A DNA stretch of 64,000 bases, from NCBI GenBank assembly GCA_019802505.1, contig JAFMOC010000078.1, positions 1,157,001 through 1,221,000 of the forward strand, written 5' to 3'. Below the pieces are notes generated by a model. That model did not search any database. It was not told where the DNA came from and saw only the letters and a list, made by a program, of their open reading frames with translations. This DNA is from Corydoras sp. C115. Taxonomy: Eukaryota; Chordata; Actinopteri; Siluriformes; Callichthyidae. Of this stretch, positions 1-11,448 are shown piece after piece (position 1 is the first letter of the stretch; each line of letters opens with the position of its first letter). Both the position numbers and the translations under genes were made by a program.

Positions 1-1678
1 CATGGTGCCACTTTTTTATTTTTAGATGTTATCTAGAAATTGGTATGTGTTAGTGCCATAACCTATTAAATGAGTCACTCCATGGAATTGTCCCGCGACG
101 AGGTTATGTTAATCATTATTGTTACCTTTAAGCTTTTAACGGACCTGGCTTGTTAGTGTTTAAACACCAGTGGAGACTCAGGGATATAAGAGTTGTACGT
201 GCACAAGCTGCGAAAAAAAAAAAACGGAAGCGAAGAATAGATAAGGGGAAAAAGTTCAGCAGTTTCAGTATAGCATATGTACTGTGGAGGTGCATTAAAG
301 TACTGCTTTTTTTTTGCCATATCACCACATCTCTCCTTTGATGTTGATTACTTGGTATACAGATGACACCCTAAATGCCTCAGGAGCCCAGCCCAGCCAC
401 AGCTGATAACCGCTGTCCTTTTCAGGCCTCATTTTCTAACATGGACACATATTTTGGTAAGGAAACTAACTCTTTCAGTCCTTGTTTTTCAGAATGCTTG
501 AGTATTAGTATATCCTCGGACTTCGCAGATGATAAGAAGGTTCGAAAGATCGCCTCGAAGCAGTTTTCTGTTTGTTGTGGGACAGTCTGGAGTTTCCCCA
601 ACCCCCATCTTTTTGAACTCGTGTCTTGAATTGGGATTTCCTGCTCAATTGAGGCAAAGCTATTATCATGCAGCATCTAAGTACACTTCAAAGGCTCGAG
701 GCATTACATATCATATAAATAATAGTTATAGATATTTATAATTATGCAACAGTAAAATGGTCCTATCTAATTACAAAAGAGTGGTCTGATAGTGTATTTT
801 TCATGTGCTGCCTTTAGGAACCTTGCTGTGTAAGACGAGAGGGACTCCCATGGCCACAATAGTGGCTCATCACTTCTGGGCATATGGGGTTATGGGGATC
901 ACTAGCAAAGACAAGACGACAGTAAGATGGCTTTTGTATGATGGGTCTCCTATCAATGAGAGATTGGATGAAGAGCCATCTGTTTTTATTTTGGCCTCTG
1001 TGAACCTGAAATGCTGTTTACAGCAGTGAGGGCTTTGACGGTTATGTGTCAGCTGATAAACAGTCGGTTCGGTGCACTTTATGGTGCTTGTCTAGCTGTA
1101 AAATATCTTTAAAGTGAAGCATTTAAAGTCTGATTCTGTCTATCAGAGGATGGAAAAGACAGGTTTATATTCAGCTTCAGTTCTTACAGCTCAGTAAGGT
1201 TCTCCTTAGACTGTTTTATAACAGGAGACATATTACAGGCACTGCTGTTCCACTTGCTTATCCTTCTAAGATTAATATATATAAACTAGCCAAACTTGGC
1301 ACAGGTCAACTGTTCACAGAGAAACCCCAGCCAAGTCTTTTCGTGTCTTTACTTTTTTAGAATAGTGATGTAGAACAAGTTCCCAGCTGTACCGTAGTCC
1401 CGTTTCATCCCGGTATGCACACATTAACTCACAATTAAAGCTAGAGCAATTCCAGAAATGCAGGGGGCTGTCTGCCATCATGTCCTAACATGCACCGAGC
1501 TGTCTTATCAGCAATTAAGAATCATGTGTGCCTCTTTTCTGAGTCTTTTCATGTTCGTTGGAATTCCTACCTCTAAACCAAATAAAGTACTGCTCGGTAT
1601 TCTCTAAGGATGATCAAAGCTCTATAGCGATAATTGAACTCACATCAAGCAGCTGGAAAAGACAAGGACTCGTCCTGG
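1..1678. other. No recognised gene; presumed intron 1 or upstream
   Basis: AT-rich sequence with no repeat family or exon I can name. A 74-codon open frame (805-1029, +) has no recognisable domain and no splice context I trust. Confidence 0.5.
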
Positions 1679-2196
1679 CACAGTCGGTCGGAGGTGTAAA
1701 CATCCTTCTTGCTCCATTTATTGTCCATGTTCTCAGTTCCACTTACACTTTTGTAGTTCTACTATTCCAGACTGTAGTCCATCTGTTTGTTGACTAAAAT
1801 ACATACTGTGTACGTCCCCTTTACTCTGTTCTAATGGTCAGGACCTTAATAGTAGCACCAAAGAACAGGGGTTATTTGGTTGGTGCATTATTCCTATCCC
1901 AGCAGTGTTACTGAGGTGGAGAAATGAAACTACAGCAGCACTGCTGCACTAAAACCCCCTCACCACATCAGTGTCACTGCAGAACTGACAAGAAACAATC
2001 CACCACCCAAATGATACCTGTTTTGTGATGGTCCTGACCAATAGAGAACAGAGAACCAACGGGACTAACAAAATAACAAGAGAACAGATGTTCTACAGTC
2101 TTTAATTGTAAAACTACAAAGTCCATCTATATGGTAAGTGGAGGAAATGGAGAATGGAGAAAAAAGGGGCGTGTCTGAAAATTTTAGTGCTACTGT
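1679..2196 (+). mobile_element. TIR element family C, copy 1 (near full length)
   Basis: Degenerate terminal inverted repeats: the left end is ACAGTCGGTCGGAGGTGTAA and the right end reads GGGGCGTGTCTGAAAATTTT..CTACTG. Inside them is a second inverted pair (near TTTTGTAGTTCTAC and AACTACAAAGTCCATC). The body matches the copies near 37.3-38.7, 55.7-56.8 and 61.5-62.0 kb. No transposase is seen, so it is a non-autonomous DNA element. The superfamily is uncertain. Confidence 0.75.
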
Positions 2197-2410
2197 ATGC
2201 CTTGCGTCTTGACACTGAGAACTTGATTTTTTAAATTAATTTATCATCTTTCGATAATATGTATATTATGGTCTCGGGCGGTTCCCTTTGCCCATCCAGG
2301 GGACAATGTTTCGGATGCTGGGCAGATACACTCAATCTATTGCTGGGCACACACTCACTCGCACAGACTATTTAGGGGCAATTTGACACAATCGAGTCAT
2401 CTTGAATCCA

Positions 2411-2978
2411 TGTTCACGGTTGCTCAGTGGTTAGGGCGTTGGGCTATCAATCTGAAGGTTGGGGGTTCAAATCCCAGGTCCACTTAAGTTACCAATGTGG
2501 GTCCTTGAGCAAGACCATTAACCCTCCAGGGATGTTGTGATTAACCCTGTGCTCACCTTGTAAGTCGCTTTGTATAAAAGCGTCCAATAAATGACCAAAT
2601 GAATAAATTCATTCATTCATTATCTCCCGCTTTATCCTCTATTAGGGTCGCGGTGGTGTTCCCCATGCCCATCCAGGGGAGAACATCTCGGGCGCTGGGC
2701 AGATAGACCCAGGACAGGGCGCCAATCCATCGCTGGGCACACATTCACTCACACACACACTCTATATGGGGCAATTTTGAGAATTCAATTGACTTGATCC
2801 ATGTTTTTGGACTGTGGGAGGAAACCGAAGAACCCGGAGGAAACCCACGCGGACACGGGGAGAACATGGAAACTCCACCCAGATAGGGATTCGAACCGGG
2901 AATCCCTAGCGCTGAGAGGAGAACATGCTAACCACTAAGCCACCATGCTGCCTCAAATGAATAAATGACCAAATGAAA
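2411..2978 (+). mobile_element. tRNA-derived SINE with LINE2-type tail (SINE-B), interrupted
   Basis: The head has pol III box A-like (TGCTCAGTGGTTAGGG) and box B-like (GGTTCAAATCC) motifs. The tail is the fish LINE2-type GTAAGTCGCTTTG..AAAAGCGTC. The V-SINE at 2608-2954 sits in its tail, bracketed by an 11-bp duplication. Confidence 0.8.
2608..2954 (-). mobile_element. V-SINE, full length, in SINE-B
   Basis: Complete copy flanked by a perfect 11-bp target-site duplication (AAATGAATAAA, 2597-2607 and 2955-2965). Read in its own sense it has a tRNA-like head (GGTTCGAATCC box B), the V-SINE/DANA-type core (GTGGGTTTCCTCCGG..CCACAGTCC) and a short (GAAT)n tail. Confidence 0.9.
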
Positions 2979-3276
2979 TGTTTTTGGACTGTGGGAGGAA
3001 ACCAGAGATCCCGGATTAAACCCATGTTGACACGGGGAGGACAGGGAAAATCCACCCAGATCGGGATTGAAACCTGGATTCCCAGCGTGAGAGGCGGACA
3101 TGCGAAACACTACGTCATTCCTGCAACTTGATTTCTTGTTGAAGTTAAAATACGTATTTATTTACATTGAAAAATGCGAGAACCTCACAGCATGAAGATC
3201 ATGGACATAATTCTTAGCATCTGCAGACAGGGTTCTTCAGTGGGGAGTTCTACATGAGTTTCATAAAGGCGAGGGT

Positions 3277-3486
3277 GTGGCAGCTCAGTGGTTAGGATGT
3301 TGGGCTATCAATCTGAATGGGGTGGGTTTAAATCCCACCGACATTACCAATGTGGGTCCTTAAGCAAGACCCTTAACCCTTATTGCTCTAGGGCGGTATC
3401 AACCCTGTGTTTTGATCCCAACCAAGTTGAAATACTTGTAAGTCGCTTTGGACGAAAGCGTCTGCTAAATGACCAAATGTAATGTA
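3277..3486 (+). mobile_element. SINE-B copy
   Basis: tRNA-like head starting GTGGCAGCTCAGTGG, and the tail GTAAGTCGCTTTGGA..GCGTCTGCTAAATGACC ends in an (ATGT)-like run. Nearly full length. Confidence 0.8.
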
Positions 3487-3673
3487 CTAATAACTTACGA
3501 ACCATTCACCCAATAAGCATTTAATACAGCTGCAGCTACAATAATTTGGATACAGGGCATACAATTAATAAAAAAATGTAAAAGAAAATGCTACAGTAGT
3601 TTAAACTACATTGTTTTAGTATATCTCTGTCTATTTACAAAAAAATGGAATCCAATTAGCCAACTAATTGCGA

Positions 3674-3748
3674 CCAAGTTTTTTGTGTTTTACAGCAGAA
3701 TAGTAAGGTTCCTGCTTACTATTCTGCTGTAAAACACAAAATACTTGG
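3674..3748. repeat. Long near-perfect hairpin (34-bp arms, 7-nt loop)
   Basis: The left arm 3674-3707 and right arm 3715-3748 are reverse complements with a single mismatch, with spacer GTTCCTG between them. Transcribed from either strand it would fold into a stem longer than a typical miRNA precursor arm. No open frame lies inside. Flanks do not match the other families here. Confidence 0.9.
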
Positions 3749-3767
3749 AGATCCCCCCCTTAGAGGG

Positions 3768-4113
3768 GGCGGCATGGTGGCTTAGTGGTTAGCACGTTCG
3801 CCTCTCGGCCCTAGGGATTCCCGGTTCGAATCCCCATCTGGGTGGAGTTTCCATGTTCTCCCCATGTCCGCGTGGGTTTCTTCCGGGTTCTCCGGTTTCC
3901 TCCCACAGTACAAAAACATGGATCAAGTCAACGGAGTTCTCCAAATTTCCCCATATAGAGTGTGTTTGTGTGAGTGAAGGTGTGCCCAGTGATAGATTGG
4001 CGCCCTGTCCTGGTTGTATCTGCCCAGCGCCCGAGAGGTTCTCCCCTGGATGGGCATGGGGAACCCTCCCGCGACCCTAATAGAGGATGAAGTGGAAGAT
4101 AATGGATGGATGG
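3768..4113 (+). mobile_element. V-SINE, full length
   Basis: Starts GGGGCGGCATGGTGGCTTAG and ends in a (GGAT)n-like tail. The core and 3' domain are intact. Confidence 0.85.
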
Positions 4114-4142
4114 AACCTTAGTGGACATAACCATGTCCTCAA

Positions 4143-4694
4143 CTGTTCATCCATCCATCCATTATCTCCGCTTTATCCCATATTAGGGTCGCGGGGGGGG
4201 TTCCCCATGCCCATCCAGGGGAAAAAGTTTCAGGCACTGGGCTGATACACCCAGAACAGGGTGCCAATCTATCGCTGGACACACACTCACTCACACACAC
4301 ACTCTATATGGGGCATTTTAGAGAACTCAATTGACTTGATCCATGTTTTTGGACTGTGGGAGGAAACCGGAGAACCCGGAGGAAACCCACGCGGACACGG
4401 GGAGAACATGGAAACTCCACCCAGATTACATTTGGTCATTTATTGGATGCTTTTATCCAAAGCGACTTACAAGGTGAGCACAGGGTTAATCACAACATCC
4501 CTGGAGCAACGAGGGTTAAGGGTCTTGCTCAAGAACCCACACTGGTAACTATAGTGGAGCTGGGATTTGAACCCCCACCCTTCAGATTGATAGCCCAACA
4601 CCCTAACTACTGAAATCCGCGCCCCTGAAACCCCTACCTGGAATCCCTAGCGCTGAGAGGAGAACATGCTAAACACTAAGCCACCGTGCCGCCC
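4143..4694 (-). mobile_element. V-SINE interrupted by SINE-B
   Basis: Minus-orientation copy from its (ATCC)n tail to the head at CCACCGTGCCGCC. About 200 bp of SINE-B breaks it after 'CTCCACCCAGA'. Confidence 0.85.
4427..4625 (-). mobile_element. SINE-B inserted in V-SINE
   Basis: Reads TTTATCCAAAGCGACTTAC on the + strand (the reversed LINE2-type tail), then the reversed box B (GGATTTGAACCCCC). It lacks a few head bases. Confidence 0.8.
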
Positions 4695-5420
4695 CCTCAA
4701 CTATTCAATATCTTTGAAACCATTGAAATTGAATCATTGATTGTGAGCCAGGGTTCCTCATCCAGTATTCATGTCTGTCTTCTTGAAATACAGTTTGGAC
4801 CGAATGAGCCTAAATATTTACAAATACACTCCAAAAACCCTGCAGCCTCAACAGGTGCAATTCCACATTAAAGCCCATAGTTTATTAAAGGGAATCAAAC
4901 GAGGTCTGATGAATGTGATCAGTCACTCACGTATTTGAGACCTATGTCTCAAATCCCAGATCTTTGCCTGTAAATTTGTCTCAGACTGGAGCGTCTGCAG
5001 GTTCTTTGTATTTCCTTCTCCGGTAAAAGACTTCTCTCCGGTCCTTTATTGGCTCTTCGGGCCCCCTTGACCCGCGGGAATGTGAGGAATGTATTAACCT
5101 AGCCAGACTTCAGGTTGGGACAGGCCTTGGGAAACTAAGCTTGGGAACCTGCTACCCCACAAACATCCTGAACTCTGAAGGATTAGTTGCCTATTAGTGG
5201 TCTGAACTTTACACACTAGTCTGCGCTCTCGTCGTTACTCTAAAGAGACGTTTATGACGGGCACTTATTCGTCGCTGAGTAGGAGAAGATCAGTAGGGCT
5301 GTTTTTGAGGACTTAAACATTCAGATCATTGACAGATTACATTGTGGAGCTGTCTGCACTTGTGTGACATCATGGCTTGGGGCCGTAGGTGCATTTTCGA
5401 CCCACTTTGATGTATTATTA
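4695..5420. other. No gene or named repeat recognised
   Basis: Mixed-composition sequence of presumed intron 1. No repeated segment elsewhere in the window and no persuasive exon. Confidence 0.5.
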
Positions 5421-5572
5421 CCGTATTTTCCGGACTATAAGGCGCACCTAAAAGCCTAAAATTTTCCCAGAAATCGGACGTGCGCCTTATACGTGTACTG
5501 AGTTCCAAAATCTATAAAAGTATTGTTGTGCGACCAGGTGGTTTCTTCCACACATCACCGCCCTGCTGATCT

Positions 5573-5942
5573 GTGGCTCCATGCGCGCTCATCTCACAGA
5601 AAAGCCGAGTGAAGAAAATTAATTCGGAGCTTGCGGTCATTCCGGGAGGATTAAATAAAGAACTCCGACCGCTGGACATTGGCGTAAACGGGGCGTTTAA
5701 AGTAAAGTTGCGGGCGGCGTGGGAGCGATGGATGATAGACGGTGAACACACGTTTACTAAAACTCGGGAGGCGGCGGCGGGCGAGTTACGCCACCGTCTG
5801 TGAATGGATTGTGGATGTCTGGGCTGAGGGTTCTGCTGTGACCGTCGTCCGAGCTTTCACGAAAGCCGGCATCGTCGCCGAACGGCCGCCCGGAGACGAG
5901 ACGGACTCGGACATCGATGAGAGGGAACACCGGAGTGCTCGA
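5573..5942 (+). pseudogene. Broken C-terminal transposase fragment, pogo/DDE_1 type
   Basis: One frame gives SRVKKINSELAVIPGGL..RPLDIGVNGAFK, the typical pogo/Tigger sequence just before the last catalytic region. It then hits a stop after RHRL, and a second frame continues YATVCEWIVDVWAEGSAV..ETDSDIDE. The N-terminal DNA-binding part and most of the DDE core are missing, so it cannot be an active transposase. The same break is in copy 2, so it predates their spread. Confidence 0.8.
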
Positions 5943-6016
5943 TAGTGACACAGCTTTTTAATTCAGACACAGAAGACGAGGACTTTGATGGATTTGTGGG
6001 AGAAGAGCGATTAAAA

Positions 6017-6519
6017 TCAGAATCAGAATATCTTTATTGTCATTATACCAGGTATAACGAAATTAAGGTGCCATACTTTTCGGTGTCACATACATAAATT
6101 TAAACAGATAAAGATTTAAAAGAGTTTTAAAAGAGTACACTATAATTTACAATTTACAAAAAAAAAATTGAAAGAAAGAAAGAGAATCTTATTTACAATA
6201 GTGTATAAGAATGTATAACCTGAGTTTGAATTGTATTTATATATTGCACGTTTTTTATTTCTTTATTTTTATTGCACGTTCAAAAATTGCACCAAAAATT
6301 GCACATTCAATAGTGAATTATGACTGTAAAAAAAATTTACAATGCACCATTTAGTGTTCGTACAGCGGTTGGGTAAAAGCTATTTCTGAGCCGGTTTGTT
6401 TTTGTTTTTATTGCTCTGTAACGTCTACCTGATGGTAGCAGCTCTAGGAGATGGTGACCGGGGTGAGAATTGTCTGTAATAATTTTGTGAGCTCTCTGCA
6501 GACAACGAGTCTTGTCTCG
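6017..6519 (+). mobile_element. Dispersed repeat inserted in pogo-like element
   Basis: Begins TCAGAATCAGAATATCTTTA, the widespread fish 'TTTATTGTC' retroelement-type end, and is absent from the otherwise matching copy at 7873-8744. Probably the 3' end of a non-LTR retroelement; family not assigned. Confidence 0.6.
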
Positions 6520-6721
6520 TAATGTGTGTTTTGTCGAGTAGTAGAATAAACTTCAATTATAAATCAGCGTTTTGCATCCTTTACTTTTCTTGTAGATCGT
6601 ATGTTTAAGCGAGTGCCTTATAATACGCTGCCGTACAGAATAAGTACCGTACAGAAATAGAGTCCGTAATTCAGACTGCGCCTTATAATACGGTGCGCCT
6701 TATGGTCCGGAAAATACGGTA

Positions 6722-7482
6722 CTCACTTTTGGAATAATTATAAGCAGAAAGATTGAACATTGCAGGAACTGCGATGAACTGGGGTGTTTTCCTGCCATTT
6801 GCCCGAAAGACTCAAAGACTGGTTTCATCCCCACTACACGCCCACTCTATTTAAGATATGCATCTTTGAAAAAGAATGAAGGAATGACGCATTTCAAATG
6901 GCGAGATACAGATAAGCACATCTGCCTGTCAGCACTGGAGATGTCATATTTTCTCCATGTCCGCATGGGCTTTATACATATTTCTTCCACGGTCCAATAA
7001 AAAAAAAGATTCAAGGTGAATTAAGCACTGTAAATTGCCCCTATGTATTGTGTGTGTCTGTGGAAGTGAGTGTGTCCCCAACACTCGAAACATGTTGGTG
7101 TGTTACCTGGTTGGGTAATACACCCCCCTCCCCCCCGACGCCCTCACCCCTAGTTGAGGGTTAAGCAGTTGATATTGAGATTGGTAAGGTATTACTGTCT
7201 TTATTCATTTTCCGCCTTTTGATCCTATATTCATTTAGAAGTTGTCCTTAGGTTTTGGTTGTTCTCAATTTTTTTCCGCCATGCCCTTTCCCTCCCCTGG
7301 ATGCCCCTCCTACCTCATTAAAATACTGCCAAAAAGGAACTAACTAGGCTTTAAATTTGGTACATTTCTGGTTGAGAAACACTGTGCTAACCTAAGGTCA
7401 TCAATCATAAAGTTTCCAATGTTAAATCATTGGTTCATTTCTCTGCCAGTCAGACCAACAGGGAGGGTGCACACTGCTTTAA
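6722..7482. other. Unrecognised sequence with a decayed V-SINE fragment
   Basis: 6945-7110 retains TTCTCCATGTCCGCATGGGC and AAATTGCCCC..GTGTGTGTCTG from a very degenerate plus-strand V-SINE. A C-rich run lies at 7125-7138. The rest shows nothing I recognise. Confidence 0.5.
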
Positions 7483-7827
7483 ACCATCCATCCATTATCT
7501 TCTGCTTTATCCTCTACTAGGGTCGGGGGGGTTCCCCATGCCCATCCAGGGGAGAGCGTCTCGGGCGCTGGGCAGATAGACTCAGGACAGGGCGCCAATC
7601 CATCGCTGGGCACACACTCACTCACACAGACACACTCTATATGGGGCAATTTTGAGAATTCAATTGACTTGATCCATGTTTTTGGACTGTGGGAGGAAAC
7701 CGGAGAACCCGGAGGAAACCCACGCGGACACGGGGAGAACATGGAAACTTTACCCAGATGGGGATTCGAACCGGGAATCCCTAGTGCTGAGAGGCGAACA
7801 TGCCAACCACTAAGCCACCGTGCTGCC
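7483..7827 (-). mobile_element. V-SINE, full length
   Basis: Flanked by CTGCTTTAAACCA on both sides (13-bp target duplication, partly shared with the tail). Confidence 0.88.
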
Positions 7828-7872
7828 TGCTTTAAACCAATATATGAAAAAAAAAAAAAATCCTTTTATGTA

Positions 7873-8744
7873 CCGTATTTTCCGGACTATAAGGCGCACC
7901 TAAAAGCCTAAAATTTTCCCAGAAATCGGACGTGCGCCTTAAAATCCGGTGCGCCTTATACGTGTACTGAGTTCCAAAATCTATAAAAGTATTGTTGTGC
8001 GACCGGGTGGTTTTTTCCACACTTCACCGTCCTGCTGATCTGTGACTCCATGCGCGCTCATCTCACAGAAAAGCCGAGTGAAGAAAATTAATTCGGAGCT
8101 TGCGGTCATTCCGGGAGGATTAAATAAAGAACTCCGACCGCTGGACATTGGCGTAAACGGGGCGTTTAAAGTAAAGTTGCGGGCGGCGTGGGAGCGATGG
8201 ATGATAGACGGTGAACACACGTTTACTAAAACTCGGGAGGCGGCGGCGGGCGAGTTACGCCACCGTCTGTGAATGGATTGTGGACGCCTGGGCTGAGGGT
8301 TCTGCCGTAACCGTCGTCCGAGCTTTCACGAAAGCCGGCATCGTCGCCGAACGGCCGCCCGGAAACGAGACGGACTCGGACATCGATGAGAGGGAACACC
8401 GGAGTGCTCGATAGTGACACAGCTTTTTAATTCAGACACAGAAGACGAGGACTTTGATGGATTTGTGGGAGAAGAGAGATTAAAATAATGTGTGTTTTAT
8501 CAAGTAGTAGAATAAACTTCAATTATAAATCAGCGTTTTGCATCCTTTACTTTTCTTGTAGATCGTATGTTTTAGCGAGTGCCTTATAATACAGTGCCGT
8601 ACAGAATAAGTACCGTACAGAAGTAGAGTCCGTAATTCAGACTGCGACTTATAGTACGGTGCGCCTTATACGTGTGTTAAATACAGAAATAGACCCCGTA
8701 GTTCAGACTGCGCCTTATAATACCGTATGGTCCGGAAAATACGG
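7873..8744 (+). mobile_element. pogo/Tigger-like element, copy 2
   Basis: Same terminal repeats as copy 1, TA at 7871-7872 and 8745-8746, and no inner insertion. 872 bp. Confidence 0.9.
8042..8411 (+). pseudogene. Broken C-terminal transposase fragment, pogo/DDE_1 type
   Basis: Virtually the same fragment as in copy 1, with the same frame break after RHRL and the same acidic end (NETDSDIDE). Differences are a few substitutions (WAEG region, P/N changes), so the copies spread from one already-defective source. Confidence 0.8.
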
Positions 8745-8746
8745 TA

Positions 8747-9516
8747 AATATAATTGTCATATTTATTGAATGCACTGTTATCTCATGAGTAAATCATTGT
8801 GGTTGATAAATGAATGAAGGAGAAAAAAAAAAAACTTTCTCTTTAGTTACTTCTTACTACAGACTTACAAAAGACCTGGCGTCGTTCCATCCTCCTCACG
8901 TTTCATGCTGGAGTTACAGAGTGTGATTCAGGTGTGGGCTTTCCGAAGCAGCTGCAGCTGCATTCCATGTTCAGTTCTGACAGGACTCCAGGATGCTTGT
9001 TGTTAAATAGTCCATAAAGAATTGGGAGTTTTAGGAATATCATCCCTTACATAACGCCAGAGAGGATGATGACAGCCTATAAAATCTACCCAGCTTTCAA
9101 AGTCTTGCCTCGCAGTGGAGCTTTAATTCAGCGTACTGCAATGTAAGCATTATTCATGTTGTTCCTAATTTGATGGTGGAACATTACCATCATCCACCAT
9201 TACATCAGCCCGTATTGTCTTCGCAGAACAAACTCTGCAGTTCATTCTCTCTGGACTAATGAATAATTAAGGGGGAGACGCAGATGCTTTTATCCCATCA
9301 TCATGAATCAGTGACTGTTTTTCATTGTAATCTTAACAAATTGTATAATTACGCCAGGGTTCTGGGGAGTCTCACTGCACTGCGCCGTTTTAAATGAAAG
9401 AATTGGCGAAATATAATGTAATTTTATGACATTAATTATAAAATTGTGTTAATGCTGCTATTTAACTGCAAACTATTATTTTACAAATCACATCGTAAAG
9501 CTAATCATCACAACAT
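8747..9516. other. No recognised gene; presumed intron 1
   Basis: Unique-looking AT-rich sequence of about 770 bp. No exon or repeat identified. Confidence 0.5.
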
Positions 9517-9625
9517 TAGGGCCGCAACTAACGATTATTTTGATAATCGATTAATCGACGATTTTTTTTTTTTTTTTCGATTAATCGATGAATCGGATAA
9601 ATAAAAAAAAATGTCCCCATGTCTT

Positions 9626-9731
9626 TACATTTACGTTTAATTATTTGGCAGACGCTTTTATCCAAAGCTACTTACAATTGAGAACATCACAAGTCAGTAG
9701 TTATGAAGAAAACCAGCTACACTGTAGAATT
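9626..9731 (-). mobile_element. LINE2-type tail fragment
   Basis: The GCAGACGCTTTTATCCAAAG segment followed by AACATCACAAGTCAGTAGTTATG matches 34484-34600. It continues after the MITE at 10141 (TTATTAAACAGGTC). Confidence 0.65.
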
Positions 9732-10140
9732 TAGGGGTGAGCTGCAATATTCGCTGATTCGACGATTCGATTCGGAGAACCGTAGTCGACTATGAACCTC
9801 ATTGTCGAATGTACCATTTTGACCACATGGGGGTGCCCATGGCTGCTGCTAAGCATTAGTTTTTACATGAAATGTCTTTGTTTTCGTTATATATATATGT
9901 AGCCTTTTGTCAAATAAAATCATCCTAATTTCTAGAAAATCAACAAAAAAAAAAAGAAAAAAAAAGGTTTTCTTTTGTTAGAAAAACAAGTAAAATATTT
10001 AAAAAAAAATCTTTTTTAAAAACCACGCTTATAGCGCTATCTTGTGGTGAAATTTCAACTGATTCGACTATCAGTCGACTATAGGGAAAATCGGACGAAT
10101 CAGATTCGACTATGAAAATCCTTAGTTGAAGACACCCCTA
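9732..10140 (+). mobile_element. hAT-type MITE H, copy 1
   Basis: TAGGGGTG..CACCCCTA ends, 409 bp, target duplication 7 of 8 (GTAGAATT / GTTGAATT). The interior has GATTCGA repeats near both ends and an A/T-rich middle. Confidence 0.88.
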
Positions 10141-10289
10141 GTTGAATTATTAAACAGGTCAATAAATGTCTGGTTTTATTTACAGTATGAGTTTAAGGCA
10201 TCCAAGCAGCCCAAAGAGCAATTAAACTCAAATTTCAAATACACTGACACAATATGTAGCATAGTGTGGGAAAAAAAATACAAAATTAC

Positions 10290-10707
10290 TAGGGGTGAGC
10301 TGCAATATTCGCTGATTCGACGATTCGATTCGGAGAACCGTAGTCGACTATGAACCTCATAGTGTGTGTGTGAATGTACCATTTTGACCACATGGGGGTG
10401 TCCATGGCTGCTGCTAAGCATTAGTTTTTACATGAAATGTCTTTGTTTTCGTTATATATATAGCCTTTTGTCAAATAAAATCATCCTAATTTCTAGAAAA
10501 AAAAAGAAAAAGCAAAAACAAAAAAAGGTTTTCTTTTGTTAGAAAAACAAGTAAAATATATATATAAAAAAATATATATTTTTTAAAAACTACGCTTATA
10601 GCGCCATCTTGTGGTGAAATTTTAACTGATTCGACTATCAGTCGACTATAGGGAAAATCTGACGAATCAGATTCGACTACGAAAATATGTAGTTGAATAC
10701 AGCCCTA
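10290..10707 (+). mobile_element. hAT-type MITE H, copy 2
   Basis: TAGGGGTG..CAGCCCTA ends, 418 bp, perfect 8-bp duplication AAAATTAC (10282-10289, 10708-10715). Confidence 0.92.
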
Positions 10708-11051
10708 AAAATTACACAAATTTGAGTCGCTCTAATATGTTACCTAATTCCCGTCTAAATGCAACTCATCCTACCTATCGTCAAAAAATTACAACATGAA
10801 GCTTGATCATTAATTAGCACTGTGTAAGTTGTATGTAATTATAAAGCACATTTAAACACTGCTTAAGCTAATTAAACGAAAATATAAAGTAACACACGTT
10901 CTCCATCACTGTTATTATCCAGAACAACCAAAAACAGCATGAAGCTGCTCTGCCGGGCTAATAGTGTTACATTGCAGCATTACGTTGATTCACTTCAAAA
11001 CTAAAGAACCTCGGGATGTTGTGATTTATCTGCTGTTCAGCTTCTTCATCC

Positions 11052-11279
11052 TCATCGGTGTTCAACATGTTTAGTTTCAGGTGGTGGATCATCACCGTGG
11101 TGCTCCGTGCAGGTCAATTCATTTTGGCAGAGCTCGCATGTTCCACGTTCTTTATTTTTATGAAGCGTGAAGCTCCCGCAGTTTTGTTGATTTAAACGAA
11201 ATCTTGTTATCTGCGTTGGCTGTGCTTCATTTGTACGATTCATCAACTTGTTTTGCAGATTCCACCTCGTTCTGTTCAA
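11052..11279 (-). pseudogene. BED-zinc-finger-like remnant of hAT transposase
   Basis: A 75-codon frame inside hAT element A holds GSFTLHKN..GTCELCQNEL followed by spaced histidines (KHVEH). This is the CxxC..HxxxH layout of BED fingers found at the N-terminus of many hAT transposases. No RNase H-like core follows. The assignment is by layout only. Confidence 0.5.
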
Positions 11280-11448
11280 CCCGCTATTTTTTTCCAGCGT
11301 TGTTGAAGCGCTGCAGGTGACGTAAGCGGTTACGACATTGCGAGTAACGCGGATATCGTGTGAATTTCGTTATCGACACTTTTCATAATCGATTTTTATC
11401 GATTTCATCGATTCGTTGTTGCAGCCCTACACAACATGCTGAATTATT

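Larger units (their letters stand above)
2268..3115 (-). mobile_element. V-SINE, old copy, split by a nested SINE pair
   Basis: The 3' half (2268-2410) and 5' half (2979-3115) of one V-SINE in minus orientation are separated by a tRNA-SINE, which is itself interrupted by a younger V-SINE. The halves resume exactly at the conserved 'CCATGTTTTTGGACTGTGGG' region. Confidence 0.8.
5421..6719 (+). mobile_element. pogo/Tigger-like element, copy 1, with inner insertion
   Basis: Terminal inverted repeats CCGTATTTTCCGG / CCGGAAAATACGG are flanked by TA on both sides (5419-5420, 6720-6721), as expected for Tc1/mariner-pogo elements. The subterminal repeats TAAGGCGCACC and GCGCCTTATA recur. It keeps only the C-terminal part of a transposase. 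A 503-bp foreign segment (6017-6519) distinguishes it from copy 2. Confidence 0.88.
9517..11429. mobile_element. hAT element A (defective, 1913 bp)
   Basis: Termini TAGGGCCGCAAC / GTTGCAGCCCTA with a perfect 8-bp target duplication CACAACAT (9509-9516, 11430-11437). Subterminal ATCGATTAATCG repeats are typical of fish hAT elements. It contains two later MITE insertions, a LINE2-type fragment and a BED-finger-like remnant, but no catalytic domain. Confidence 0.9.

Noticed and set aside
805..1029. 74-codon plus frame (MLPLGTLLCKTRG..)
   Set aside because: No recognisable domain, no convincing splice sites, and within chance length.
2411..2490. Functional tRNA genes at SINE heads
   Set aside because: Box A and B motifs are present but the heads do not fold as complete tRNAs and are always followed by SINE bodies.
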